DNA from: Ashinkailepas kermadecensis
Taxonomy: Eukaryota > Arthropoda > Thecostraca > Neolepadidae
Direction: 5' to 3'
Assembly (NCBI GenBank): GCA_034440615.1
Contig: JAOTOM010005110.1
Coordinates: 124,001 to 188,000, forward strand
Length of the DNA: 64,000 bases
Position numbers and translations under genes: made by a program. The notes under the pieces are model-generated. The model worked only from the letters and a program-made list of their open reading frames with translations. It did no database searches and was not told the origin of the DNA. Positions 1 through 11,006 of this stretch are shown piece after piece; within the stretch, counting starts at the first letter, position 1; every line of letters begins with the position of its first letter.

Positions 1-165
1 AACAGAAATTGAGTAACACTTATCTCGTAACGTTCATCAAATGGCACCCAGTTTTCCTTTCATTTCAATGACAAAGGTAAACCGATCAATGGGATTGAAC
101 TCACCAGATCAGTTGGTATATAAACATAAACTATACAGCATAGAAGCACACCAGAGCGTTCTCAC
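1..165 (-). other. DNAH1: DNAH1 intron (partial, runs off left edge)
   Basis: This begins just after a GT donor at 165-164 on the minus strand (GTGAGAAC). It has no coding similarity. The next exon, carrying the rest of AAA3, must lie to the left of the window. Confidence 0.8.
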
Positions 166-2538
166 CAGCCCTGGAAGTCGGCCCACTGCCTGATGAGTTC
201 CAGGGGCGGCTGCGCGCCGTACACCTCCAGGGCCGGCATGTTCAGGTCGTCGATGAAGAAGACGAGCTGCTTGCCGGTCGGTGGACCGAACTGGCCCTTC
301 CTGCGGCGGTCCAACTTCGAGTCGATCAGATCCTGAGTCTGGTTGGCCGAAGTGCGCGCCGAGAATGTGATAAACTCGCTGAGGAAGGCGGCCGGCATGC
401 CGGTCATCAGCTTCTCCGAGATGGTGGCCGTCTTGGAGGTGCCCGTGCCACCGACGCACAGTACAGGCATGCTGTTAGTCAAGTACATGCCAATAAGCTG
501 TGCGTTGCGCACGATGTCCATGGTGGGGATGAGGATGTCCGTGAACTGGGTGGCTGTGCTGAGAGTGAGTTCAGAGCCACCGGCCAGCCAATGCTCCCAC
601 TGGGGAGGCTCCACGGCGTCGTCCTCCAGATCAGGGTCGAACAGACCACCGTCCGTGACGCGGTAGTCGTAGACGAGACCCTCCTCGGGGAACATCAGCT
701 CGTGTTCGTCAGCGGCCATCTTCTGTCGCACCCACTGGTCCATGACTCTCCTGCCGGCGTTGTCGCAGGTGCCGGCAACGCTCCAGATGAGCGAGAAGAC
801 GAACCAGGGCTTCACCAGCGCGGGCACCATCTGCAGACGTTCCACCGAGTAGTGGCGCTTGGTGAGCATGACCGAACAGGCCGTCATGAGCCTGAGCAGG
901 GTGGCACACAGGTTCGAGTCCACCGTGGTCACAATCTCCGTGGTGTTTGTGCGCATGTGTTCAATGCCCGGCTCCAGCCAGGATTCGCAAAGCGACCTCA
1001 GCGTGTCGGCGTGCGGCTTCATCGGATCGGGCAGCGTGGCGAGCCACGACTCGACGAGCGCGAACAGGCCGAGCCCGCTGGGCTCCAGGTACACCATGCC
1101 GCATCGACTGACGGTGGCCGGAGACGCCTGCGCCAGGTCGCCGACCTCGAACATCATCGTCTGCGTGGCGTCCAGCTTGATGATTTCCCCGCTGCTCAGG
1201 CACAGCTTTTTGTTGTCGTCCAGCACCGTGTTCATGTTCTCGATCCACACGGCGTCCACGGGTCCGTCGAACATGTACCACTTCTTGTCGGGGCTTTCGG
1301 CCGCGCAGCCGCCGCGGATCAGCGACGACAGGATGCCGTCGGTCCACTCGTGCGACAGATCGTCAAACTCGCCGTACAGCTGGCCCATCGTGATCGACTT
1401 GGGGTTGAGCACGTCGACCAGCACCGGCGTGAACGGCGAGCCGTCCGGTCCCGTCTGGCCCTTGATCCGACTGATGGCCGCCTGCAGCACCTGGTAGCAG
1501 CGCGTCTTGCCGGACCCGGTGGGCCCGACCAGCATCAGACCGTGGCGCACCATTGTCGTCTCGAACAGCTGGATGCACTTGCTGATGAAAGTCGGCACCG
1601 GTTGCATGTTCCGGCGACGGCATTCCTTCACCAACGACTCCTCCAGCTGGTCGTACTTGACGGCCTCCTCTTGCACTCGCGGGAATAGATCGCTGATGAT
1701 GCCCGTGAAGAGCGTCAGGTCCTCCTGCAGGAACTTGGGCACGTTTACATCCTTGAGCGCACGCAGCACGATCAGCTCCTCGGCCATGCTCTGGTTCTGA
1801 CGCTTCAGGTTGCCGGCGGCAGCGATCACCGTCTTGACGGCCCTCATGCCGAAGTCGTAGTGGTCCTGCGTGCTCAGCTGCTCCGAACTGAGCTTAAACG
1901 TGCTGGTGATCTTGTTTGCCAGCGACCTGGCGTTGGCGAAGCCGAAGGAGAAGAGGGAGATTTCGGCGATGAGCGTGTAGTTCGGCACCATCATGGCCAC
2001 CGGCCGGAAGAGTGCGCTGAGGTTGTCCGGCAGCTCGGTGCGTCCGGCGTAGCCAGGGTTCATCGTGATGAAGACGGAGCAGCTGGGCTTCAGCTGCAGC
2101 TCGACGCCCTCGAACATGAAGCGGTCCAGCTTGGCAACCAGCGCCTTCTGAATCGAGCTGATCTGCTGCGCCACCACGGACAGCACCTCGATGTCAATCC
2201 TGTTGAACTCGTCGAAGCACGCCCAGGCGCCGGCCGCCGCCAGACCTTTGAAGAACTTGCCCATCGCCATGAAGTCGAGCTGGTCGGAGCAGTTGAAGAC
2301 CACGCACTGCACGGCCATCGCCTTGCCCAGGTCCTTGGTCGTCTCGGTCTTGCCGGTGCCGGCGGGGCCAGCCGGCGCGCCGCCGAACTGCAGGTGCAGG
2401 GCGCCGGTCAGCGTCAGGTAGCACCGGTCGGTGAGAGGCGTGATCACCAGCCGACCAGTGTTCCCCAGGTACTCGAAGCCGTAGCCGAACTCGGCGTTCA
2501 CATGCTTCAGCCGCAGGTCCTCCTCGATCCAGTAGTAT
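166..2538 (-). CDS. DNAH1: DNAH1 exon: AAA1, AAA2 and start of AAA3 of the dynein motor
   Basis: This exon encodes about 791 residues of the axonemal dynein heavy chain motor, the ATPase that slides doublet microtubules as part of the inner dynein arm. AAA1, the main ATP-hydrolysing site, has Walker A GPAGTGKT (about residues 57-64 of this exon product, near 2346-2369), Walker B ACFDEFNR, and ITMNPGYAGRTELPDN downstream. AAA2 has GPTGSGKT (near 1503-1526) and KWYMFDGPVDAVWIENMN. AAA3 begins near 452 with GGTGTSKT, in which the usual Gly before Lys is Ser, followed by Walker B VFFIDDLNMP. The segments DQLDFMAMGKFF and LFPEEGLVYDYR fit DNAH1 better than DNAH3/7/12. The acceptor is cccacag|A at 2539. 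The split Arg codon AG|A joins to the preceding exon. The donor is TG|GTGAGA at 166/165, splitting a Trp codon. The frame is fully open. Confidence 0.96.
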
Positions 2539-3206
2539 CTGTGGGACAGCGCACGTACCATTACAAAACTTCATGTGAGTACTTTTTGTGTGACACTTAG
2601 AATGTATATACATCCCATAGCACGGTAGTATAAATCAAGCACATAATTCTTAGACATACGATGTATGTGCCAGCGTGTACGCCGTGCGCTAACAGAGGAC
2701 ACTGTTACATTTCTTCAAGGTTTGGAAGCTGCATACTAGGCATGCATAGTAGGTATGTGATAACGTCTGCATGCCTCGTTTTGCATAGGTAATAGAAACG
2801 TCATTGATTTAATTATTGATTAAGTGATGCAAACGGGAAGAAGTGCTTACAAATATAAACACCTTAACATCGGCATGTATTTGTTAGCTTAATTCGGTCA
2901 TAGGAGGCCTACGATATGCATACCATGCATACTGCATTTTTGCTCTTAGACCATGACATCATGGAACAACCACTTGCATACTGCAAACAACAAGTGAATC
3001 TCAATTTGCAGGACCACGGACACTCGTTGCGTCAACAATCTTCAACATAAATTGTTACTTTCCACAAAAATCGAAGCGTAAACAAGCAACGATGCGCCTG
3101 TCTTCACCATCCCACACCACGAATGTCTATATGCCTGCGCGCTTCGTGCGCTCCCGTTTCGTTTTCGGCGACCACCGAACATCTGCAGCCATGTTCTGCA
3201 GCACAC
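2539..3206 (-). other. DNAH1: DNAH1 intron
   Basis: This is a 668-bp intron bounded by GT (3206-3205) and AG (2540-2539) on the minus strand. It is AT-rich with no coding content. I saw no repeat or RNA gene in it. Confidence 0.85.
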
Positions 3207-3392
3207 CTCAGCTGACCCATCCAGGAGAAGTTGTTGACGTCGGTGACGCCGTCGGCGACCATCTGGGCGACCACGTCGCGAGCGTGCACCTCGATCACGA
3301 TCAGCGCCGACAGGATGTTGCGCTGCAGACCTGTCAGGTCCGTCTTGATTAAGGTGCGCAGGTCGTCCAGCTGCTCCAGCTGCAACTCGTAC
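3207..3392 (-). CDS. DNAH1: DNAH1 exon: end of linker region before AAA1
   Basis: This 186-bp exon encodes about 62 residues that lead into AAA1, including LSALIVIEVHARDVVAQM and NNFSWMGQLR. Both are characteristic of DNAH1 just upstream of the AAA1 P-loop. The acceptor is gcgcag|G at 3393. The first G completes a Gly codon from the exon before. The donor is CTGAG|GTGTGC. Its last two bases (AG) are completed by the A of the next exon to give Arg. Phases match on both sides. Confidence 0.94.
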
Positions 3393-4137
3393 CTGCGCGG
3401 AACACAAGTGTCCCGTACTCTTCCGGACAATTGCGCGACTTTTTGCCACTGGCGCACTGAAAATGCCTGCAATTAGTGTTTGGTCAGCTGATTAGCCGAA
3501 CTCACCAAGGTACAAACTGGCATGTGGATTTATCATCCTCTGTTGGGTTGGTGTATGTTTGTAGATATGTATCATTGCTATTGTGGTTGGCACACCACAG
3601 CAATCAGGCGAACCCAGCGATTACCAGAAGAGATGGAACCGGTGACCCTAATTATCATTGTCCACAGTGTTGTCCGCGATTCTAGTTACAACGATATCTA
3701 AGGGGTCTCGCAATATGCATAGCATTTACACTTTTCCTCACACACAGCATTCAGCTACCTAGTTTTTATGCGATCTCTTTTAGCTGGGTTTCTTGAATGA
3801 TGCGTACGCATTTAAACGAACTCTCTTCATCTTGTATGTGTTGCTGGTAATTATTATCACGCTGTAGCGTGAAATGTGCAGTTTTGAATATCATTGTTTG
3901 TCATGCTTTGCGTTTGTTACTATCTGAAATGTAATCTATCCTATTCCGCTTGACTTTGCCTTCATGTGGATCTTATCTGTTAGCGATAAAGAGTAGTTAA
4001 ATGAAAAAGAATAGTACCATGTCGAAGTCCGATAAAAAATAATCGCATTACGTAAAGTCCGTTTGAAATACACCTGAATTAAGTCCACGGGAAGTGTGCG
4101 AGGATGACACCTGCGAGATTCCACATGATCGCCTTAC
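3393..4137 (-). other. DNAH1: DNAH1 intron
   Basis: This is a 745-bp intron with donor GTAAGG at 4137 and acceptor gcgcag at 3393. It is AT-rich and I saw no feature inside it. Confidence 0.85.
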
Positions 4138-4319
4138 CCCTCCTTGAGAGCACCGGTGGCGATGGCCGTGTCGGTGTTGGCCGACCAGACACTCTGACAG
4201 CCGGCAATGACCAGCTGTCCTGGCCACTGCAGCACCCAGTCAGGCCTGTCCGGCTCTGTGTACGCAGCCAGGGCCTGCGTCAGCTGGTCCCTCAACGATC
4301 CACGCATTGTCACCTCCAC
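4138..4319 (-). CDS. DNAH1: DNAH1 exon: linker segment
   Basis: This 182-bp exon encodes about 60 residues of the linker that swings during the dynein power stroke. It contains DWVLQWPGQLVIAGCQSVW, a close match to the conserved W-V-L-x-W-P-G-Q-x-x-I-A-G-C-Q stretch of DNAH1. The acceptor is cttgcctcag|GTG at 4320. The donor is GAGGG|GTAAGG at 4138/4137. It starts in phase 0 and ends two bases into a Gly codon, which fits the exon at 3207-3392. Confidence 0.95.
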
Positions 4320-4709
4320 CTGAGGCAAGCAGGACGTGAGATGAGCCAGCTGCTCAGGTCAGCCCCACGATCGGACTGGGTCTCGCACGGGCTCCTCAGC
4401 TCGCCCGATGTCGGCCAATATCGACTTCGACAGACAAGCTCCTCGACGTCACAGCACTATCTAAATGGCTGCTCCAGAATCTTACCATTTTCTAAGAACA
4501 CGTTCAAGATGATATTTGACCCTTGGGATAAACGCACGGCAATATAAAGCTGAGTTGAATTCTCCAACAGGAATTTTTCACGTATTTCTTATTATTTATC
4601 GTTAGTCAATCTGACATTAATATCAGGGGACACCATGATTCAGCACTGTAATGGAAAGGACTGGTGAAGTATGTTCGCAAATTGCTGTTGTTGTCGCGGT
4701 CAGGAAAAG

Positions 4710-4760
4710 CTACAAAGCCGATTGGTTGACGCTACTAGCGTCAATCAATCGGCTTTGTAG
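4710..4760. repeat. Near-perfect palindrome, 24-bp arms
   Basis: The left arm starts CTACAAAGCCGATTGG and the right arm ends CAATCGGCTTTGTAG, around a 3-nt centre, with one mismatch. It would fold into a strong hairpin. It lies 8 bp from a second perfect palindrome. Confidence 0.9.
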
Positions 4761-4768
4761 TTTTTGTA

Positions 4769-4823
4769 CGGGGTAATTGGTACAACAATATCGTTGAACG
4801 ATATTGTTGTACCAATTACCCCG
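4769..4823. repeat. Perfect palindrome, 27-bp arms and 1-nt centre
   Basis: The left arm begins CGGGGTAATTGGTACAAC and the right arm ends GTTGTACCAATTACCCCG. The two arms are exact reverse complements around a single G. Its right edge overlaps the inferred left terminal inverted repeat of the element at 4,769-5,690. Confidence 0.93.
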
Positions 4824-5690
4824 TTTACATGAGCAGGTCAGCCGTAAACAGACATTTCCGATTCGGTCGATTCGCAAAAGTCCCGATCGCGCGGCCCGTT
4901 TACAAGAGCAAGGCATCCACCTAATAGGATTTTTATGATTTGACGGCGGACACAATGTGGCGAAAAGTGCCGAATATTTGGCGCATTTTTGCACTTCTGA
5001 CGCACCTGCTTCGAGCAACGGCGTATAGAGGCACAAGGTATTATCAATGATCCACATAGTTAGAGGTTGTTGGGCAGAGATATAGGGGATTTTTTAATTC
5101 GAAGGATTCACGTAGCCGATGACACGTTGTCGATTACAACATAGCCCTTTCTTCTTCGTGAATCCAATGGTGCATTGTTCCAGACTGTGCGATAGTCAAA
5201 TACACAGGGTAAATCAGGTTCACTACGCAAGCCAAGAGATAAATCAGGAAAACCCAAACGTTTTCACAAATCCGCAAGTTAGAACACTCCTCCAAATCGC
5301 AACTCACGGTTGGGTCACGCACTAATAACGTGACGTCTCAGCGCCGCTTTCAGCTGTTACATGTTTGATTTTGTGTTTCATAACTAGGTTTGCAATTACA
5401 ATTAAAAACAAGACGTCTATGCTTCATAATTACCATAAAATTACTGAAATGTTAGCAGCGAATAGCTTCAAGAAGTGTCATGACCCTTGTATCCGTACCG
5501 TTATTTGTTCATGATTGGTGCTAATCGCAAAATTCCACTTACCGAACCGTAAAATTGCGTTAAGCTTTTCGCATGTTTTGCGACGCAAAAGCCCGTTCAT
5601 AAGATCATTATTGTCGCAAGTTGTCCTAATGACATCGTATTCGGAAGTTTTGCTGCTCATGTAAACAGGGTAAATATGTTATTACAGCAT
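4769..5690. mobile_element. Candidate non-autonomous foldback/MITE element
   Basis: The sequence CCCCGTTTACATGAGCAG at about 4820-4837 reappears inverted near 5658-5676 as CTGCTCATGTAAACAGGG, with weaker matching continuing inward (TTCCGATTCGG versus TTCCGAATACG). A second degenerate copy of the motif (CCCGTTTACAAGAGCAAG) lies near 4899. There is no transposase ORF. The outer edges are uncertain because the left end merges with a palindrome and the right end with an AT-rich hairpin tract. No convincing target-site duplication was found. The family is not recognised. Confidence 0.5.
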
Positions 5691-5830
5691 GATCGATATT
5701 GCTATAGCAACATATTGCTGTAACAATGCTGATATTACTGTATTGCTGTATGTATTGTTACAACAATATTAGCTGTAATGCAATATTGCTGCAACAATGC
5801 TACGATATTGCTGCAGCAATGTTGGGAAGT
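5675..5830. repeat. Degenerate hairpin-rich AT tract (AATATTGCTG units)
   Basis: Variants of CAATATTGCTGYAACAATG occur in both orientations about every 20-25 bp. This gives many overlapping short inverted repeats. It may be the right terminal subrepeat of the neighbouring foldback-like element. Confidence 0.55.
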
Positions 5831-6354
5831 GAACTGGCGTAAATCGTTGCAGATCGGTCTGCCAGCTGGGGTAACTTGGGCAATTTAAAGTAATTCTCCC
5901 CCTCCAATTATTAATTTGACCCCCCCATCAGACCGAAGCTTAACGATTGGGCCTATTGAGGCGCCCTTTCAGAACGCCCGAGTGCATCCCCTCCCCTAGC
6001 TCAACCAGTTTTTTTTCAGCTGATGGCGCCCCTTTCCGAAGAAAAATGCCATCAAAAACATCAATCCCCAATCATTTTCACAAAGTGACGACCATGGTGC
6101 GCACTGTAGCGTACCAACAACGGGGACAGCCAGTGCACCATGCACGCTTGAATCGCCTGAAACACATTTTTGTTGCGCCTTCATGACATAGCAAAAGTAT
6201 GATGCGGCTTGGCTGAATACAAAACATGACGCATGGTGTCGATTGGCGGCTATGCTACAGGAAACCGCAAGCCGCCCAGTATCGCACAGATACCAGACAT
6301 GATCTAAGTATCTGAGATAGAGCAGCACTGGCACAATGCGTGACTGCTACTTAC

Positions 6355-6456
6355 CTGCAGCAGCCAGTCTTCAACGTTGCCTTTCGGGTACATGGGCTCG
6401 TGGAATGGCACCGTCTCACCATCTGCCGAGCTCATGGCCGTGATCTGCAGATCCTC
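6355..6456 (-). CDS. DNAH1: DNAH1 exon: linker segment (34 residues)
   Basis: This small 102-bp exon encodes EDLQITAMSSADGE through NVEDWLLQ, matching the E-D-L-x-I-T-x-M and N-V-E-D-W-L blocks of DNAH1. The acceptor is catgttttcag|GAG at 6457. The donor is CTGCAG|GTAAGT at 6355/6354. Both ends are phase 0. It is found by splice signals and family match rather than by length. Confidence 0.94.
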
Positions 6457-7438
6457 CTGAAAACATGCACAAAAACAAATAAAGCATATTGATGATGTGC
6501 GACAACACAATTCATTGTTTGGCACCGCATTGGGTAGTGAATGGTGGCCGTTACCGACGTGCTAGAACAGAAGTTGCTGCATTTATTTATTGCCCATGTC
6601 CCTTTCTTCTATGCTCGCAGCTCCTCATAACTAATAATACTTGTCAGTTGGTTGCGTCTAATAAACGCAAAGGCGTAGGTATACATGCACAATTCCTCTC
6701 CTATGATTTATTGAGCAATTAACGGTACTGATCAATCGTTAATTGCTTAAGAGATCATTAGAATAAAAACCTATGGCATACGCAGCTTGCTTAGTGACGA
6801 TATATTAAAAGACAGCGGGGAACATAGAGAATATGTGTGAGGAAATTTGCGCCAGTACTGTAATTTCATGTGCGATTTTAGTTATAAAGTTGTCCTGAAA
6901 GCAAGACAAAGAAGACTAATGCAGCATGCTTTCAAGGATAATTGCATGAGGACTCAGATTACACAGCGACAGACGACGGTGTTTCGTGAATAATGTAGAA
7001 ACTCAAATTGTGGGAAGAGCGGCAACATTTAGGTGTTAGAACATTATATCTCACAGAATATGGTATCGAAATGAATGCTTTCCTCTCACCTATTCTGTTA
7101 ACGCCTCCCTTTGCACGCCACCTGTCACTGTCATTCGTGTTACATCTCCTGGGGCCACCTGACTGTCACCATTATCACCTATCGCATGACTTTGTTATAG
7201 TTATCTAATAAGTTCCCGCGTGCTTCGATGCAAATCCGTCGACACTTGCAGCCCTTTATGATATTGAGATAATACATGTATGAACTATGGAGCTGCTCGT
7301 GAACGTTGCCACTCCATTGTGTATCGTGTTACATCCTGAACACGTGGAGGAATTCAACCTGTGGAATAGACAATAGCCGATCCAGAAGTACATAGAAAGC
7401 CATGCGCGGTGATCAAACTACAGCACATCAGTAGTTAC
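6457..7438 (-). other. DNAH1: DNAH1 intron
   Basis: This is a 982-bp intron from donor GTAACT (7438) to acceptor ttttcag (6457). It is AT-rich and I saw nothing else in it. Confidence 0.85.
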
Positions 7439-7609
7439 CTGGAAAGTGAGACGGGAAATGTTTTCGAAGCACTTTTTCAAATGAGGCTGCACGGCTCTCG
7501 GGTTTTTGGTCTGCGAAAGTATCTCCAGCAGTTCTTCGTCGCTCAGGAAGAAGAACCGTGGGAAGGCCAACCGCTTCGTTTCGAGATACTCGCTCAGACC
7601 CTTCTGGAC
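7439..7609 (-). CDS. DNAH1: DNAH1 exon: linker segment (57 residues)
   Basis: This 171-bp exon encodes [20 protein letters not shown] and [19 protein letters not shown]. This is among the most conserved stretches of the dynein linker: the L-E-x-K-R-x-x-F-P-R-F-[YF]-F-L-S block is shared by nearly all axonemal heavy chains, and the DNAH1 version ends in [15 protein letters not shown]. The acceptor is cgccaacag|GTC at 7610. The donor is TTCCAG|GTAACT at 7439/7438. Both ends are phase 0. Confidence 0.96.
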
Positions 7610-8294
7610 CTGTTGGCGAAGTTGTCGGCGTTGAGTGACAGTCGGGCCCAACACAATATGGGATTCGTGATGATCGCTGATGAGCTTAACACCGAACGTA
7701 AAGCAACAGTCCCTTCGATTGCGTCATCGAACGTTGTCATATCTGACGTTAGCGGTGTTTGTGTCATTAATAACGAGGTTTCAGTACGACTTCAGAAGAA
7801 AATGATACCAACTATCATGTGTGTAACTTTACGACGCTTTGTGGGTGCACATGCAGCCACAAATAAAACTTGTGCATCCACAAGCATTGCTTGTGGCTCG
7901 TGCACACACAAGGTGTCTAGGGAAAATGCACAGCGAACCCTGTTCCTCCCACTCCCTCTCAACTACCACGACATATTTATTTGGGCTTGTATCTCACTTT
8001 ATGAAAAGTTGAGTGTCAGGGTCATACATAAAATGAGCACCCACCAGGATTTTTTTGGACAAAAAATGCACCCTTGTGAACGAATATATGAAAGTGTATA
8101 ATTGTACAATGAGCTGCATTTACTAGGGTATGCTGTTTTCATCTACCTCCCGTGGGCCTCGTCGGTGCGAATGGTTCACAATGTACCAATTGGTAGGTAC
8201 CATGCACACAATAATTCACTTTGAAATACAACACGAAAACTATCTGATGTTGGTGTATTTACCTATTCCTTTTCTTGCTCATGTTTTTTCTTAC
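7610..8294 (-). other. DNAH1: DNAH1 intron
   Basis: This is a 685-bp intron between donor GTAAGA (8294) and acceptor cgccaacag (7610). A plus-strand reading frame crossing this intron and the neighbouring exon is an antisense shadow. Confidence 0.85.
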
Positions 8295-11006
8295 CTGTTC
8301 TAGTAAGTTATTGCAATCCCGAAGGTTATCGAGCAGTCTCTGGTCGGGGCAGAGTTCCATGACCTGCTGGTTGTCCTGGACCTTTTTCATGATTTTATTC
8401 CACGTTTTCTCCATGGCGCTGTAGCGCTTGGCCTCCACAGGCAGCTGCCGACTGATGTCGTCGCTGCTGAAAATTGGCTCTAGGTACAGCCAGGAACGCT
8501 GACACGCCACCCACTCGTCAAACACATCCTGCACCAGCATCAGCTTCTTCTCCCACGTCGAGATACGTTCCTCGAATGCCGCCTTGTATGGCGAGAACAC
8601 CATGGACTGGGTGAGCACCATGTGGTCATCCAGCAGTTGGTACAAGTCCTCACTGAATTGTATGATCGAGTGTCCGGTGTCTTTGTACGGTATGACCTCC
8701 AGATCCAACGCCTTCCACTCCGATTCCATTTTGTCTAGCGCCTGCTCGATGGTGTACTCTTTACCAGCGATCTCACCAACTTCAGCGATCTGATCAGTGT
8801 AGTTATTCAGACCCATCTCCAGACACTTCGAGAAAGTTAGGTTGGCCTTCGGGACGATCTTGATGCCGATCATCTCGGACAGGTTCTCCCAGTGTCGATG
8901 TCTCATGCCGGGGTTACGCAGCCCCATAATGAGCGGGATGTTCGGTTTGAACAATTCAATTCGATCCTTGATCTCCTCAGCCACTGCCATGATAGCAGGC
9001 ATTTCCTCGAAATTTTTAATGGCCTTATACATGGTCTTGAACGCCTCGGTGACGTTGCGCTCTATGCCCTCGGCGTCGATACCCTGGAGCGGGTCGTTCA
9101 GCCACCCATCCTGCCAGCGTAGCCAATCGCTCGCCGTCAGCCAAAGCGACCGGTACGGCTCGCAGTCCTTGATCAGCTTGGCGATGTTGTCGTACGGAGT
9201 GACGTCCACGCCGAAGAGACGTTGTCGCTGGTTGAGGAGCTGGCCTTGCTCCTTGCATTCGTTCAGGCCCTTCCAAACGCGACGCACTTCATTCGCCACC
9301 TCCTGCGCCTTGCTGATGTCGTTGAATGCTGTCATTCCGGCTACCAGCATGGTCAGGTTGTCAACTTTGTCGTTGAGAGTCGCCTGATCCACTAGTTGTC
9401 TCTCCTTGAACTTGTCCTCCTCCTCCAACAGACGATCGGTCGTTTCGTCGATCAGCTGATCCAACTTGTACGGCCAGAACAGCATGTCCCACCTTGCACT
9501 GAACTCGTTGTTTGAGAGTGGGTGGTTGAAGTCATACACCACGTCATAGTCCTTGATGAACCTGGCTGTGTTGTCTTTCTCTGTACGCACCAGTTCCGGA
9601 ACTGTGTCCATGTACTCTCTGAGCTCAGTGACGTCCTCCATCCGTGAACATTTCGCGATCATCTTCGCAGACATCTTCATGTAATTTCTGTTCACTTCTT
9701 CTGCTTGTTCAAAGAGTCTCGCCGCCAGCAAATCCAGAGTGGCGTCTAGCAGCGCCTGCTTCTTCTTCAGTATTGCCGATCGTAGGATGTCGGTGTTCAC
9801 TAAGAAGGGTCCAATCGTGATGCTTGTCGGAATGGCACGATCAGTAGCATTATAATCGATGATGAGCGATGTGATGTCGTCGCTAAAGTTCTGAGCAGTA
9901 GCCTCTTCGTCATATCTTTCTTTCAGATACTGGCCAATATCCAGGTTGTAAATCCACACGTATTGCCCGTACTCCTTTCCGTAAGCCAGCATTGGAATGC
10001 TGATTTGCTGCATTGCCAGCTCCAAGCGGTCGTGAAGAACAGTGATCTCCGGATTCATGAGTCCGATAGAACTGAGCGGGGTGCGATCGGGCCAGAAGAT
10101 GTTGTCCAGCACCATGGGCTCCAGGGGTGGCACTTCATGGGTCACTGTGATGCCATGCTCGAACACTGTTAGCATCATTGTTCCAAACTTACTGATCTCT
10201 GTGGAGTATGACGGCGTCTCCCCGTTTATCTGAAGCTCCACATGGAAGAAAGGGGAAGCCGGTCCCACCAGTGGATTTTGGCACAAATCCTCGCCCCATA
10301 CAAACTCTGCCGGACAGGCTTTGAACTTGCCGCAAGTGTCCTCGATAGCTTCAACTAACGCACTACACGAGTCTCTTGCCAGAAAACGCAGGGAGTCCTG
10401 CATCATGATCCGGATCAAGGCAAGGATTTTGCACAACTTCGACATACAGAAGATATCCCATTTTGCCACATTCAGGTCAAACCACCCCTTGCCCACGTCT
10501 CTGAGGTGGTTGTGCAGATGATCTCGGAATCGCCCCAACCATATGGTCTTCAGGAACGTCAGAACCTGATCGTGGGACGTAATCTGGGCCAGCTCGTACT
10601 CGTCTATCTTGAGAGGTTTTCCCAGCTTCAGGACAAACAGCTGCATCTCTCGAATTTTCAAGCACTCCATGTTGACACATTGCATGACCAGAATTGACTC
10701 CTTTTGCGTCAGAATGCTAAGCACCTTGACAATGCGAAGGGTCTCTACAAAGTCGATTTCATACTTCCCTTTCCTACTGAAAGTCACTTGTGCCTGCAAT
10801 GGGTTCTGCTGTGGCGGCGGACGCAGTTGCACGATGGCGCGCAGCTTCTCGTCTCGATGAAGAGCTGTATCCAGGATGAGGCGGTTCTGGTACCGCATGT
10901 ATTCCAGCTGGAGCTCGTCCTGCAGACTGAGTATGCGGTCGTTGCAGTTTCTGACAGTCAACGGTCGACCAGGCGTTGATCTAAGGTACGTCATGATCCT
11001 CGCCAC
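8295..11006 (-). CDS. DNAH1: DNAH1 exon: stem (tail) and linker N-terminal part
   Basis: This 2,712-bp exon encodes 904 residues. The first ~400 form the DNAH1 stem, including KGWFDLNVAKWDIFCMSKL and MMQDSLRFLARDSC, which match the DNAH1-type K-G-W-[YF]-[ND]-L and M-[LM]-Q-D-[ST]-L-R-F-L motifs. From about residue 420 onward is the linker (DHC_N2 type), with EISKAQEVANEVRRV-like sequence, TASDWLRWQDGWLNDPL, IPLIMGLRNPGMRHRHW, EYTIEQALDKMESEW and CQRSWLYLEPIFSSDDI. The linker is the mechanical element remodelled by the AAA1 ATPase cycle. The acceptor is ggtttcag|GTG at 11007. The donor is GAACAG|GTAAGA at 8295/8294. Both ends are phase 0. Vertebrate DNAH1 splits this stretch over many exons, so introns appear to have been lost here. 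Confidence 0.96.

Larger units (their letters stand above)
4320..6354 (-). other. DNAH1: DNAH1 intron containing a foldback-like insertion
   Basis: This is a 2.0-kb intron between donor GTAAGT (6354) and acceptor cctcag (4320). About half of it is made of palindromes and inverted repeats, annotated separately. No coding sequence was seen. Confidence 0.85.

Noticed and set aside
591..2600. Long plus-strand frames opposite the DNAH1 motor exon (365 and 246 codons)
   Set aside because: Antisense shadows of GC-rich dynein coding sequence. They have His/Arg-rich composition and no family match.
7409..8101. 230-codon plus-strand frame across the exon at 7,439-7,609
   Set aside because: Its first third is antisense to a highly conserved dynein exon and the rest is intronic. 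No homology.
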